64,000 nt of DNA. Origin: an uncultured Clostridia bacterium (GTDB lineage Bacteria; Bacillota; Clostridia; TANB77; CAG-508). Below the pieces are notes generated by a model. That model ran no database searches. It saw nothing but the letters and a program-made list of their open reading frames with translations, and was not told the origin of the DNA. The translations under genes were made by a program, and so were the position numbers. This document shows positions 35,530 through 45,866 of this stretch, in pieces. Position 1 is the first letter of the stretch. Every line of letters starts with the position of its first letter. The stretch is from the NCBI GenBank assembly GCA_944388045.1, contig CALXHG010000006.1, positions 40,523 through 104,522 of the forward strand, given 5' to 3'.

Positions 35530-37329
35530 TTAAATATCTTTATTTTCAATTTCTTTTTGAATTTTTTCTAAAAACTCTTCAATAGACATTTGGCCAATAT
35601 CTCCTAATTTTCTTGAGCGTACTGCTACTGCATTATTTTCTTGTTCTTTTGCTCCTAAAACTAACATATATGGTACTTTTTCTAATTGTGCTTTACGAAT
35701 TTTATATCCAATTTTTTCATTTGAATCATCTAATTCTACTCTTATTTTTTTAGATTTTAATTTTTGTTTTAATTCAATTGCATAATCCATTTGAGAATCT
35801 GTTATTGGTAATATTTTTACTTGTATTGGAGATAACCATAATGGGAATGCCCCTTTTGTTTCTTCAATTAAAAATGATATAAATCTATCAGATGTACCTA
35901 AAATAGCTCTGTGTATTACTACTGGTCTATGTTCTTTATTATCTTCTCCAACATATGTTAAATCAAATCTTTCTGGTAAAGCAAAATCTAATTGGCATGT
36001 TGGAATTGTTACATCATGGTTTAATGCTGTCTTTATTTGTATATCAATCTTTGGTCCATAAAAAGCTGCTTCTCCTTCTGCTTCATAAAAGTCTATTTTC
36101 ATATCTGTTAAAATAGCTCTTAATTGAGCTTCTGCTGTTTCCCACATTTCATCATTATCTATATATTTTTGTTTATTGTTTTTGTCTCTTAATGATAATC
36201 TATATTTAAATGAGCTTTCTGCAAAGCCAAAGTCTTTTTGATACACTTCTTTAATTAATTTTAATACATTTCCAACTTCTTCTTTTATTTGGTCTGGTCT
36301 TACAAATAAATGTGCATCATTTTGGCACATTTGTCTAACTCTTTCAAGTCCACAAACAGCTCCGCTATTTTCATATCTAAAGTCATTTGCAAGTTCACCA
36401 ATTCTAATTGGTAAATCTTTATATGAACGTGTTTTGTATTTGTAAATTAACATATGATGTGGGCAGTTCATTGGTCTTAATACTATTTCTTCATTGTCTA
36501 ATTTCATTGCTGGAAACATGTCATCTTTATAATGGTCCCAATGTCCACTTGTTTTATATAGTTGTACATTTGCTAGTGATGGTGTATATACATGACTATA
36601 TCCTAATTCTATTTCTTTGTCTTGTATATATCTTTCTAATAATCTTCTTATTGTTGCTCCATTTGGCAAATACATTGGAAGTCCTGAGCCAACTAATTCA
36701 TGTGTCATAAATAATTCTAAATCTTTTCCAATTTTTCTATGGTCTCTTTGTTTTGCTTCTTCTAATAATTTTAAATGTTCTTCTAACTGACTTGCCTTTG
36801 GAAATGATATTCCATATATTCTTTGCATAGAATCATTTTCTTGGTTTCCTTTCCAATATGCAGATGATGTATTAAGCAATTTTATTGCTTTTACTTTTCC
36901 TGTTCTATTTATGTGTGGTCCTGCACAAAGGTCTATAAATTCTCCTTGTTTAAAAAATGATATTGTTTCTCCTTCTGGCAATTCTTTTATTAGTTGTACT
37001 TTGTATGGTTCATTTCTTTTTTGCATTAATTTTATTGCTTCTTCTCTAGATAATACACTTCTTTCTAAAACTAAATCTTCTTTTACAATTTTTTTCATTT
37101 CTTCTTCTATTTTGTTTAAATCTTCTTCTGTAAATGGCTTTTCTACTTTAAAATCATAGTAAAATCCATTTTCTATTGCTGGACCTATTCCTAGTTTTAC
37201 ATCTGGATATAATCTTTTTACTGCCTGTGCTAATATATGTGATGTTGTGTGCCAAAATATTTTCTTTAGTTCTTCATTATTTTCATCTAAGTCTTGTATG
37301 CTTCCATCTTTTTGAATTGTTCTAATCAT
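35530..37329 (-). CDS. thrS: Threonyl-tRNA synthetase without TGS domain
   Basis: The product has 599 residues against ~640 for the common form. It begins directly at the editing domain (WHTTSHILAQAVKRLYPDVK; HxxxH), with the zinc/editing C-x-x-x-H in LCAGPHIN. The class II core has RPMNCPHHMLIYK and RYENSGAVCGLERVR. The C-terminal anticodon-binding domain starts LSPIQVKILPITDSQ. The N-terminal TGS domain is absent. It charges tRNA-Thr. A T-box leader precedes it, so expression should rise when uncharged tRNA-Thr accumulates. Confidence 0.95.
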   Translation of the reverse strand: MIRTIQKDGSIQDLDENNEELKKIFWHTTSHILAQAVKRLYPDVKLGIGPAIENGFYYDFKVEKPFTEEDLNKIEEEMKKIVKEDLVLERSVLSREEAIKLMQKRNEPYKVQLIKELPEGETISFFKQGEFIDLCAGPHINRTGKVKAIKLLNTSSAYWKGNQENDSMQRIYGISFPKASQLEEHLKLLEEAKQRDHRKIGKDLELFMTHELVGSGLPMYLPNGATIRRLLERYIQDKEIELGYSHVYTPSLANVQLYKTSGHWDHYKDDMFPAMKLDNEEIVLRPMNCPHHMLIYKYKTRSYKDLPIRIGELANDFRYENSGAVCGLERVRQMCQNDAHLFVRPDQIKEEVGNVLKLIKEVYQKDFGFAESSFKYRLSLRDKNNKQKYIDNDEMWETAEAQLRAILTDMKIDFYEAEGEAAFYGPKIDIQIKTALNHDVTIPTCQLDFALPERFDLTYVGEDNKEHRPVVIHRAILGTSDRFISFLIEETKGAFPLWLSPIQVKILPITDSQMDYAIELKQKLKSKKIRVELDDSNEKIGYKIRKAQLEKVPYMLVLGAKEQENNAVAVRSRKLGDIGQMSIEEFLEKIQKEIENKDI

Positions 37330-37404
37330 TTTAGTATCCTCCCTTTTTTATATTTTGTTTACTTTTTTATAATTTTTTATTAGGCAAGTATAACTTTTAT
37401 ATTG

Positions 37405-37625
37405 CATTAATAAACACTCCTATAGATATTAATTTATCTATAGGAGTGTTTTGCATACACGGTTCCATCCTAATTTTTACTTAATTTAGATTATAACGCA
37501 TCTTTACGTCTAGCTTATTCACTAGAAATTTTAAGAGTTAGTTTTTCAAATATGTTTAATCACAATTAGTTCTCAGCCTATGACTAATTTTCTCTGTTGA
37601 TAACCTTTATTTTACTTTTCTCTTA
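37405..37625 (-). promoter_or_regulatory. T-box riboswitch (threonine) of thrS
   Basis: On the minus strand a stem I-like region (AGAGAAAATTAGTCATAGGC ... ACTAACTCT) carries a likely ACU (Thr) specifier. It is followed by the conserved T-box AGGATGGAACCGTG near 37453-37472 and then a terminator hairpin (AACACTCCTATAGAT ... ATCTATAGGAGTGTT) at 37412-37452. This is the standard tRNA-sensing attenuator. Confidence 0.88.
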
Positions 37626-37633
37626 TAATATTT

Positions 37634-38047
37634 TTAATTTATATCACTATTCTTTTTAATTACAACATATGAAGTTATTCCTACAATAACTAATGAAACA
37701 ATTGCTATTATTGTTCCTGTAGAATCTTCTAAACCTGTATGAGGTAATGTTGTAGTTGTTGTTGTCTTTGGAGTTTGTGTTGTTTGAGTTGTCTTTGGAG
37801 TAGTTGTAGTAGTAGTTGCTGTTGTTGCTGTAGTAGTTGTTGTTGTTGCTGTAGTAGTTGTTGTATTTGTTGTTGAACCTCCTGACAAATCTAAAATTTC
37901 ATCTCCAAAATCTGATGAATAATCATCATCTGTTGATGTTGTATTATTTGTTGTACTTGTTGTTGCATATGCAATATTATATAAACAAAATACTAATACA
38001 ATCATCATTAAAATTGACATCATTTGTTTTAAAATTTTTTTATTCAT
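37634..38047 (-). CDS. Thr-rich LPxTG cell-wall-anchored protein
   Basis: The product has 137 residues. It has a signal peptide (KILKQMMSILMMIVLVFCLY, cleavage probably near AYA-TT), a mature region dominated by Thr/Asn/Ser with low-complexity TTTTT runs and KTTQTTQTPK, and a sortase signal: LPHTG, a hydrophobic span (TIIAIVSLVIVGITSYVV) and a basic tail. It should be a substrate of a sortase such as the one at 12105. The repetitive stalk could be O-glycosylated; no functional domain is visible. Confidence 0.82.
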   Translation of the reverse strand: MNKKILKQMMSILMMIVLVFCLYNIAYATTSTTNNTTSTDDDYSSDFGDEILDLSGGSTTNTTTTTATTTTTTATTATTTTTTPKTTQTTQTPKTTTTTTLPHTGLEDSTGTIIAIVSLVIVGITSYVVIKKNSDIN

Positions 38048-38178
38048 TCTTCTTACCTCTTTATTTATATTTTATTAACTCAATTATATTTATACCATAA
38101 TTATTTTTTTTATGCAATACCTTTTTTAAAATTTTTTTTGGTAATTTTATATTTTTTTGTAATTTTTATGTATTTATA

Positions 38179-41100
38179 TCAGCCAAATAAACTTAATTGG
38201 TTACTTTGGCTCATACCTTCTAAACATCCAAATTTTCTTAAAAGTTCTGTTACAGAATCTCCTATTTTTGCACGAATTTTCATGTCATCTATCGACATAA
38301 ATTTTTCTTCTTCTCTTGCTTTCATTATTCCTTCTGCAGCAACATTTCCTAAACCAGCTATACTGTTTAATGGTGGTCTTATGTAATTTCCTTCTACTTG
38401 GAATTTTGTAGCATGTGATTTATATAAATCAATTGGTAAAAAACTGTATCCTCTTTCGTACATTTCTAGTACTAGCTCTAGGTCATCATACATATCTTTA
38501 TCTTTTTGTGTTGCATTATTTCCCATCATGTCTATTTCTTTAATTTTATTTTTTACTTTTTCTTTTCCATTTATCATTACTTCTGCATCAAATGCTTTTG
38601 CTCTAATTGTAAAAAATGCTGCATAATAAGCTAATGGTATATGAACTTTAAACCATGCAATTCTAAATGCATTTGTTACATATGCTGCAGCATGTGCTTT
38701 TGGGAACATGTATTTTATTTTTTCACAAGATTTAATATACCAATCTGGTACTCCATGTTCTTTCATAAGTGGTATATATTCATCTTGCCATTTAGGTTCT
38801 TTTCCTTTTGCTACTTTTCCTTTACGTACAGATTCCATTATTTTAAATGCTTTGTCTGATGGAAGCCCTTTTTTTATTAAATAAATCATAATATCATCAC
38901 GACAACATATTGCTTCTTGTAGAGTTACAACTCCTTGTTCTATTAATGTTTGTGCATTTCCAAGCCATACATCAGTTCCATGTGATAAACCAGAAATTCT
39001 TATTAATTCATCAAATGTTGTTGGATGTGTATCTAAAAGCATCCCTCTTGCAAATTTTGTACCATATTCTGGTATTCCATAAGTTCCAACTTCTGAATGA
39101 ATTTGCTCTGGTGTTACTCCTAATGCTTCTGTTGATGAAAATATTGACATTGTTTCTTTATCATCAAGTGGTATTTCTGTTGGTGCTATTCCTGTTATAT
39201 CTTGTAACATACGTATAACTGTTGGATCATCGTGTCCTAGTATATCTAATTTTAATAGATTTCCATCTATTGAGTGATAATCAAAATGTGTTGTAATTAT
39301 GTCGGAATTTGGGTCATCTGCTGGATGTTGTACAGGTGTAAATTCATATATTTCTCTTCCTTTTGGAACTACTATAATTCCTCCTGGATGTTGTCCTGTT
39401 GTTCTTTTTATTCCTTGACACCCTACAGATAGTCTCGCTATTTCTGCTTTATTTATTGGTATATTTCTTTCTTCATAATATTTTTTTACATATCCATATG
39501 CTGTTTGTTCTGCTACAGTACCTACTGTTCCAGCTTTAAATGTTGTTCCTTTTCCAAATATTACTTCTGTATATTTATGTGCTTTTGCTTGATACTCTCC
39601 AGAGAAATTTAAATCTATATCTGGCTCCTTATCTCCATTAAATCCAAGGAACGTTTCAAATGGGATGTCCATTCCGTCTTTTGCCATTTTAGTTCCACAT
39701 TTTGGACAATTTTTGTCTGGTAAGTCAAATCCATTTCCAACACCATAATCTTCAAATTCAGAATATTTACAGTTTGGACATCTATAATGTGGCTGTAATG
39801 AGTTTACTTCTGTAATACCTGTCATAAATGCTACAAGTGACGAACCAACTGAACCTCTTGAACCTACTATATATCCATCTTCATTAGATTTCCATACCAA
39901 TTTTTGTGCAATAATATACATTACCGAATATCCATTGCTTATAATTGAATTTAATTCTTTGTCTAATCTTGTTTTTACTATTTCTGGCAAATTTTCTCCA
40001 TATAATTCATGTGCTTTTGCATATGCTATATTTTTTATATCTTCTTCACATCCTGGAATATGTGGTGGACATTTTTCTGGTGAAATTGGGCTTATTCTAT
40101 CACACATATCTGATATTTTGTTTGTATTTGTTACTACAACTTCATATGCTTTTTCTTCTCCTAAATAAGAAAATTCTTTTAGCATTTCTTCTGTTGTTCT
40201 TAAATATAATGGTGCTTGCTCATCTGCATCTTTATATCCTTGACCAGCTTCTAATATTCTTCTATATATTTCATCTTGTGGATCCATAAAATGTACATCA
40301 CATGTTGCTACAACTAGTTTTCCTAATTTTTCTCCTAATTCTACTATTTTTCTGTTTATATCTTTTAAATATTCTCTATCTGGTACTTTTCCTTCTCTTA
40401 CAAGAAATTCATTATTTCCAATTGGTTGTATTTCTAAATAATCATAAAACCTTGCTATATTTTCTATTTCTTCTTCTGTTTTTCCAAGTTCTATTGCTTG
40501 ATATAATTCACCCGCTTCACATGCACTTCCTATTATTAGACCTTCTGAATATTTTTTGTATATACTTTTTAATATACGTGGTTTTTTATAAAAATATTCA
40601 AGATGTGATATAGATACTAATTTATATAAATTTTTTAACCCTACATAATTTGTAGCTAATATAATAGCATGATATAGTCTTTGCTTTTTAAATTCCTCTT
40701 TTTGTGATTCTGCATCTTGTCCTATAGTATCTATTTCATCTACTATTTTTACACCTTTATTTTTTAATTTTTGTAACATTACATTAAATACTTTTACAGT
40801 AGTGTCTACATCTGCTAAAGCTCTATGTGCTACATCTACTTCTATGCCTAAGCTATCTGCAATTTTCCCTAATTTATATTTTTTTAGGTCTGGGAATAAA
40901 TCTTTTGCTAATGGTAATGTATCTATATATGTGTAATTAAATTCATATCCCAGTTGTTTTGCTGTATGTTTTAAAAAACCTACATCAAAACTTGCGTTAT
41001 GTGCAACTATAATTGAATCTCCTAAAAATTCTAATACTTTAGGAAATACTTTGTCTATTGTTTCTGCATCTTTTACCATTTCGTCTGTAATATTGGTAAC

Positions 41101-43086
41101 TTCTACAACTCTTTGTGGTATTGGCTTTTCTGGATTTACAAAACATTCAAATTCATCTATAACTTCTCCGTTTTTTACTTTCATTATTCCTATTTCTGTT
41201 ATTTTTTCTACAGTAATAGAAATTCCAGTTGTTTCTAAGTCTAATACACAATATGTTGCATCATCAATATTTTGCCCTTTAGCATTTTTTACAGATCTTT
41301 CTTTGTCTGGTACAAGGTATGCTTCTACTCCATATATTACTTTCATGTCTGGATTATCTCTTCCAAGCAATTTATGTGCTTCTGGAAATGCTTGTACAAC
41401 ACCATGGTCTGTAATTGCTATTGATTTCATTCCCCAGCTCATTGCTCTTTTTATTAAATCTGTTGCAGATGTCATTGCATCCATTGCACTCATTTTTGTG
41501 TGCATATGTAATTCTACTCTTTTTACTTCTGCATTATCTTGCCTTATAACTTTAGGTAATGGTGAAGATTCTACAATTGTATTTGCCATTATTGTTAATT
41601 CATTTGAGAAACTATCCATTTGTACTTTTCCAGCTATTTTTACAGCTTTTGTTGCACCTAAACGTTTTATTATATTTTTTGCATTTTTTCCAGGCAAAAA
41701 TGCTTTACATGTCATTGTACTTGTTCCATCATATATATCTATACTTAAAATTACTTTTCCTGTTTTTGTCTCTTTATCTTCCATTCCAAGAATTTCACCA
41801 TCTATATATACACTACCTGATTCTGGATTTAAGTCTGTAATTTTAGCAAGTGGTTCACTTATATTCATGGAATTTCCTAAAATTAATGGTGAGCTATTAT
41901 CTTCTTCTGGTAATGGTGGCATTCCTTCATTAGAAATTTCTGTAATAATATTTGCTATTAATGTTATATCTCCAGCATATGCATCCATTCCAGATTTTCC
42001 TGTTACTTTTATTGCTTTTGCTTGTTGAATTCTTTCTGATATTTCATTTCCTTCTGTTATATCTTTGGCAAAAGCCTTACAATTCATTATTCCTGTTCCA
42101 TCATATATTTCGAAAATTAACATTCCCTTTCCTGTTTTTGTTTCTCTACACTCACAACTTACTATTCTTCCAGCTAATGTTGCTCTACTATCATTAGATG
42201 TTATATCTTTTATTTTTATTTCATTTTCTTTTGCTTTAGAAGGTTTTCCAAATATTATGTTTTGTGGTTCATGTTCTTCTAATCCGTCTAACATATATCC
42301 CATATCTTCTTCTGTTGGCATTACATAATCAGCATCATTATATGCTCCTTCAGGAATTGGTGTCAATCCACTTTCTGGATATGTCATCTCAGAGTTTTCG
42401 TTTATATGATTATTTGCATTTGGTTCATATTGTTGAATATTTTCTCCATGTTTTTCTGCTATTAATCTTTGGGCTTCTCTTGTTTCTTTTATTGCTTTTT
42501 GTATTGCTTTTTGCTCTATTTGTTTTGCTTCTTCTTTTTGCCTTAAAATATCGTCTGCATTTAATCTTTCTTCTATATTTACTAAATATTTTTTCCCAAA
42601 TAAGTTGAATATAACATTTTCTAGTTCTTTATCTAGTTTTCTGGCTTTTAAAAAATCTGCACCTTTTATTTTCATATATACATTTATTTTTGTTTCTGTA
42701 ACCTCAATTTGGCTTTTTAGTAATAATAAAGGTTTCATTAAAGGATATTTATGTGCCATTAAACATACTATATTTTCCCATTCATCTGCTATTGGCTTTT
42801 TTCTTACTCCATCTATATAATTTATTTTTATATGGACTTGTTCAAATTGAAATCTTTGCCTTAAAAATTTTTCAAAATACCATATTTCTTTTATTTCTAT
42901 ATATTCTTTTGATTGTATTTGTATTTCTAGTGAATTTATTTTTTTGAATAAATTCATTTTTATTATTTCTGCATCAGTTATATTACTGTTTGTTTTATAA
43001 TCACTAAATATATCTCCTATTATTCTGCTCTTTTTTATTGCTGTTTCTTTTGTTTTTGTATCTGAATTTGCTTGTGGCTCTGGCAC
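38179..43086 (-). CDS. polC: DNA polymerase III alpha subunit, PolC type
   Basis: The product has 1635 residues (usual ~1440). The extra length is mainly a duplicated N-terminal OB-like segment: two similar blocks, each with ETKTGK and a CKAF core, near residues 310-345 and 435-470. The PHP domain begins VELHMHTKMSAMDAMT near 525. The 3'-5' exonuclease has CVLDLETTGIS near 605. The polymerase palm has PDIDLNFSGEYQ, followed by the fingers TTGQHPGGIIVVPKG. It is the main replicative polymerase of low-GC Gram-positives. It ends NQLSLFG, a plausible beta-clamp-binding motif (QLSLF). Confidence 0.97.
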   Translation of the reverse strand: MPEPQANSDTKTKETAIKKSRIIGDIFSDYKTNSNITDAEIIKMNLFKKINSLEIQIQSKEYIEIKEIWYFEKFLRQRFQFEQVHIKINYIDGVRKKPIADEWENIVCLMAHKYPLMKPLLLLKSQIEVTETKINVYMKIKGADFLKARKLDKELENVIFNLFGKKYLVNIEERLNADDILRQKEEAKQIEQKAIQKAIKETREAQRLIAEKHGENIQQYEPNANNHINENSEMTYPESGLTPIPEGAYNDADYVMPTEEDMGYMLDGLEEHEPQNIIFGKPSKAKENEIKIKDITSNDSRATLAGRIVSCECRETKTGKGMLIFEIYDGTGIMNCKAFAKDITEGNEISERIQQAKAIKVTGKSGMDAYAGDITLIANIITEISNEGMPPLPEEDNSSPLILGNSMNISEPLAKITDLNPESGSVYIDGEILGMEDKETKTGKVILSIDIYDGTSTMTCKAFLPGKNAKNIIKRLGATKAVKIAGKVQMDSFSNELTIMANTIVESSPLPKVIRQDNAEVKRVELHMHTKMSAMDAMTSATDLIKRAMSWGMKSIAITDHGVVQAFPEAHKLLGRDNPDMKVIYGVEAYLVPDKERSVKNAKGQNIDDATYCVLDLETTGISITVEKITEIGIMKVKNGEVIDEFECFVNPEKPIPQRVVEVTNITDEMVKDAETIDKVFPKVLEFLGDSIIVAHNASFDVGFLKHTAKQLGYEFNYTYIDTLPLAKDLFPDLKKYKLGKIADSLGIEVDVAHRALADVDTTVKVFNVMLQKLKNKGVKIVDEIDTIGQDAESQKEEFKKQRLYHAIILATNYVGLKNLYKLVSISHLEYFYKKPRILKSIYKKYSEGLIIGSACEAGELYQAIELGKTEEEIENIARFYDYLEIQPIGNNEFLVREGKVPDREYLKDINRKIVELGEKLGKLVVATCDVHFMDPQDEIYRRILEAGQGYKDADEQAPLYLRTTEEMLKEFSYLGEEKAYEVVVTNTNKISDMCDRISPISPEKCPPHIPGCEEDIKNIAYAKAHELYGENLPEIVKTRLDKELNSIISNGYSVMYIIAQKLVWKSNEDGYIVGSRGSVGSSLVAFMTGITEVNSLQPHYRCPNCKYSEFEDYGVGNGFDLPDKNCPKCGTKMAKDGMDIPFETFLGFNGDKEPDIDLNFSGEYQAKAHKYTEVIFGKGTTFKAGTVGTVAEQTAYGYVKKYYEERNIPINKAEIARLSVGCQGIKRTTGQHPGGIIVVPKGREIYEFTPVQHPADDPNSDIITTHFDYHSIDGNLLKLDILGHDDPTVIRMLQDITGIAPTEIPLDDKETMSIFSSTEALGVTPEQIHSEVGTYGIPEYGTKFARGMLLDTHPTTFDELIRISGLSHGTDVWLGNAQTLIEQGVVTLQEAICCRDDIMIYLIKKGLPSDKAFKIMESVRKGKVAKGKEPKWQDEYIPLMKEHGVPDWYIKSCEKIKYMFPKAHAAAYVTNAFRIAWFKVHIPLAYYAAFFTIRAKAFDAEVMINGKEKVKNKIKEIDMMGNNATQKDKDMYDDLELVLEMYERGYSFLPIDLYKSHATKFQVEGNYIRPPLNSIAGLGNVAAEGIMKAREEEKFMSIDDMKIRAKIGDSVTELLRKFGCLEGMSQSNQLSLFG

Positions 43087-43204
43087 TTTTTCACCTTCTT
43101 TTTAATGTTCTTGTTTCTTTTTAAATCTTGTTTTATGCTATCATATTTTTAGTTTTATTTCAATTCATATTTTGAAAAATTTAATAATATTTCTTAAAAA
43201 ATTA

Positions 43205-43492
43205 CATATTGGGGTCGTTCCTTTTTGTGTTGTGCTATTGGGGTCGGTCCCTTTTTGTGTTGGGGTCGGTCCTAAATTAAACCAATATATAAAGTATTTT
43301 GCAATACCGCGTAAGCGACCAAATGAGCGTAGCGAATGCGATTTGGAGCAACCTACTTATTGAAATTCTTTTGTAGGTTGCGACACACAAGGTATAAAAA
43401 ATACTTTATATATTGGTTTAATTTAGGACCGACCCCAACACAAAAAGGGACCGACCCCAATAGCACAACACAAAAAGGAACGACCCCAATAT
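43205..43492. repeat. Large inverted-arm element, family C, copy 2
   Basis: Three GGGGTCGGTCC-type units on the left are mirrored by three on the right, including a variant GTCGTTCC matched by GGAACGAC in the other arm. Inner arms (ACCAATATATAAAGTATTTT and complement) differ from copy 1 but remain complementary. The core from CCGCGTAAGCGACCAAATGA to GACACACAAGGTAT is the same as in copy 1. It lies between polC and the histidine kinase gene. Confidence 0.85.
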
Positions 43493-43497
43493 GTAAT

Positions 43498-45003
43498 TTA
43501 TTCTTCTTTAGCTAAATCTATGCAAAAATAGAATTCAACACCCTCTGGTTTATTTTCAACTCCAAAATCATTTCCACAATTATTCATAATAGCTTTAACT
43601 ATTGAAAGACCTATACCGCTTCCTCCATCTTCTCTTTTTCTAGCTTCATCAGCTTTAAAGAACCTATTCCAAATACGTGTAAGATTTTCTTCTGCAATAT
43701 TATCTCCTGTATTAAACACTGTTACTTTAACTTGTTTTTTATCTTCTAAAACAGAATTTGTAATTTTTATATATTTTTGTCCATCAATATCTTTGGCATT
43801 TTTTATTGCATTTGTTAAATAATTTGTAACAATTTGACTAACATAAAAATCATCTGCATATACATTTATTATATCATCTGTTTCGAATTTTAAGTCAATC
43901 TTCTTATCTTCTAGCATTACTTTTGAACTTCTGCATATTTCTTTTTCTAATTCTACAAGATTAAAGTTTCTATTATTAAATTCCCTTTTTTCATATTCTA
44001 GTTTTGTCAGTTCTATTAATTGTCTAACCATTTTGTCCATTTTTGTTGCTTCATCTAAAATAACTTCTGCATAAAATTTTCTGCTTTCTTCATCTGTATT
44101 TACATTTTCTAAAAGCCCTTCACTATAACCTTGAATTAAAGCTATCGGTGTTTTTAGTTCATGTGATACATCTGATATAAAGCTTTTTCTCATTTCGTCT
44201 ATTTTAGATTTCTTTTCAATATCTCTTTCTAGTTCTATATTACTACTTCTTAATTGATTAATCGTTTTTTCTAGTTTTTCTGACATTGTGTTTATACTTT
44301 TTCCTAATTCATTTATTTCGTCATCACCTTTAACAACATATTTTTGGCTAAAATCTAAGTTTGACATTTTTTTTGCAATTGCACTTATTTCTGATATAGG
44401 ACTACTAAATTGTTTTGATATATATAAAGTTACAATTCCTCCTGCTACAATTACTATACATGCAATTGAATATAAAAATCTGTTAGAAATTTGTACACTT
44501 TCTGTTATTGTTGCAAGAGGTAATCTTATATATGCTACATATCCATTATCTAATGTTCCTGTTAGTAACATATAATTCATTTTTGTTTCAGTATCTAAAA
44601 TTTTCTTAATTTCAATATTATCATCTTTTTCGACAATACTTGACTCTTGGTTTCTGTCCATTCCCCAAAAACTTATTATTTGTCTTATATTTGATAAAAA
44701 GTTTTGGTTTGACATGTAAATTACAACATTTTCATCATTTTTTACAATAATATCAAAATTATTTTTAATTGATATTTTGTCTAATTCATCATTTATATTT
44801 TCTGCATATAATTTTCCTGTGTAATAAGAATTTATTGTTGAATATGCTATTTTTAAATTTTTACTTTTTGTAAATTGATAATATTTTTCTAATACAAATC
44901 TATTTACTATAATTAGAAACAAGACTATTGATATTACTACAAAACATAGAGTTATAAATAGTTTTACTCTTACTGATTTTGCTTTTTTAGTTAATTTTTC
45001 CAC
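43498..45003 (-). CDS. Membrane sensor histidine kinase
   Basis: The product has 501 residues. Transmembrane segments lie at about 14-35 and 170-192, flanking an extracellular sensor region. A HAMP domain follows (SKQFSSPISEISAIAKKM onward), then the H-box SHELKTPIALIQGYSEGL with the phosphorylated His near residue 279. The ATPase domain has NYLTNAIKNA (N box) and GGSGIGLSIVKAIM (G box). It autophosphorylates and passes phosphate to the response regulator encoded just upstream; the two genes are 10 bases apart. The signal is unknown. Confidence 0.93.
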   Translation of the reverse strand: MEKLTKKAKSVRVKLFITLCFVVISIVLFLIIVNRFVLEKYYQFTKSKNLKIAYSTINSYYTGKLYAENINDELDKISIKNNFDIIVKNDENVVIYMSNQNFLSNIRQIISFWGMDRNQESSIVEKDDNIEIKKILDTETKMNYMLLTGTLDNGYVAYIRLPLATITESVQISNRFLYSIACIVIVAGGIVTLYISKQFSSPISEISAIAKKMSNLDFSQKYVVKGDDEINELGKSINTMSEKLEKTINQLRSSNIELERDIEKKSKIDEMRKSFISDVSHELKTPIALIQGYSEGLLENVNTDEESRKFYAEVILDEATKMDKMVRQLIELTKLEYEKREFNNRNFNLVELEKEICRSSKVMLEDKKIDLKFETDDIINVYADDFYVSQIVTNYLTNAIKNAKDIDGQKYIKITNSVLEDKKQVKVTVFNTGDNIAEENLTRIWNRFFKADEARKREDGGSGIGLSIVKAIMNNCGNDFGVENKPEGVEFYFCIDLAKEE

Positions 45004-45013
45004 TTATTTTTCC

Positions 45014-45694
45014 TCATTTCTTTATCTCAAATTTATATCCAATTCCTCTTACTGTTTCAATATACTTTCCTTTTTTACCTAATTTGTGTCTAATCTTTTT
45101 TATATGACTATCAATTGTTCTTGAATCTCCATAATAATCATAATTCCAAACATTATTTAAAATTTTATCTCTTGATAATGCTATGTTTTCATTATCTAAT
45201 AAATATTTCAATAGTTCATATTCCCTTAAGCTCAAATCTATTGGTTTTCCATCTACTTTTACTGTTCGTCCTTCTTGGTCTATTGTAATTCCTCCATAAT
45301 CTTTTATTTTTTTAGTATCTCCATATACTCTTTTAAGTATTGTTTCTACTCTTGCTACTAATATTTTAGGACTAAATGGTTTGGATATATATTCGTCAAC
45401 ACCAAGCTCAAATCCAAACAATTCATCTTGTTCTTCTCCTCTTGCAGTTAACATTATTACTGGTAAATTTGATTCTTGTCTTATTTTTCTTAAAACAGAC
45501 CATCCATCAAGTTTTGGCATCATTACATCTAATAATATTAATTTTATTTTATTTCTGTTTTCTTCAAATACTTCAATTGCTTTTTCTCCATCTTCTGCTT
45601 CTAAAATTTGATATCCTTTTTGTGATAAAAAATCTTTTAATAATTTTCTCATTCTAGACTCGTCATCTACTACTAATATATATGCTCCATCCAT
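45014..45694 (-). CDS. OmpR-family response regulator
   Basis: The receiver domain starts ILVVDDESRMRKLLKDFL, with the phosphoacceptor Asp in ILLDVMMPKLDG and Lys in YISKPFS. The winged-helix DNA-binding domain ends VRGIGYKFE. I place the start at ATG 45694, 226 residues, because AGGAAAGG lies just upstream; the longer open frame begins with 30 unlikely residues. It pairs with the adjacent kinase. Target genes are not identifiable here. Confidence 0.93.
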   Translation of the reverse strand: MDGAYILVVDDESRMRKLLKDFLSQKGYQILEAEDGEKAIEVFEENRNKIKLILLDVMMPKLDGWSVLRKIRQESNLPVIMLTARGEEQDELFGFELGVDEYISKPFSPKILVARVETILKRVYGDTKKIKDYGGITIDQEGRTVKVDGKPIDLSLREYELLKYLLDNENIALSRDKILNNVWNYDYYGDSRTIDSHIKKIRHKLGKKGKYIETVRGIGYKFEIKK

Positions 45695-45778
45695 TTTTCT
45701 TTTTCCTTTCCTATTTTTTGTTTTATTATACTTTATTTCTATGTCTATTTTGTGAAAATTACATAATAATTTGTTCTT

Positions 45779-45832
45779 AACCAATTTTAGCTTTTAACGG
45801 CAAATAGTAAATCTCAAATGGGTAGCAATTGT
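45779..45832 (-). repeat. Structured intergenic repeat, family A, degraded copy 3
   Basis: CCAATTTTAGCTTTTAACGGC and AAATCTCAAATGGGTAGCAA align with the other family A copies, but the second hairpin is lost. Confidence 0.4.
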
Positions 45833-45836
45833 ATAA

Positions 45837-45866
45837 AAAAATGTCACTTCTTGTGACATTTTTTAT
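45837..45866 (-). terminator. Terminator after the 45.9 kb gene
   Basis: AAATGTCAC-AAGA-GTGACATTT with T-tract on the minus strand; it overlaps the last codons of the gene. Confidence 0.75.

Noticed and set aside
37740..37870. Simple-sequence GTTGTAGT tract as a functional repeat
   Set aside because: It encodes the Thr-rich stalk of the LPxTG protein; codon repeats explain it.
41051..42028. 325-residue plus-strand open frame inside polC
   Set aside because: Antisense shadow of PolC; no family resemblance.
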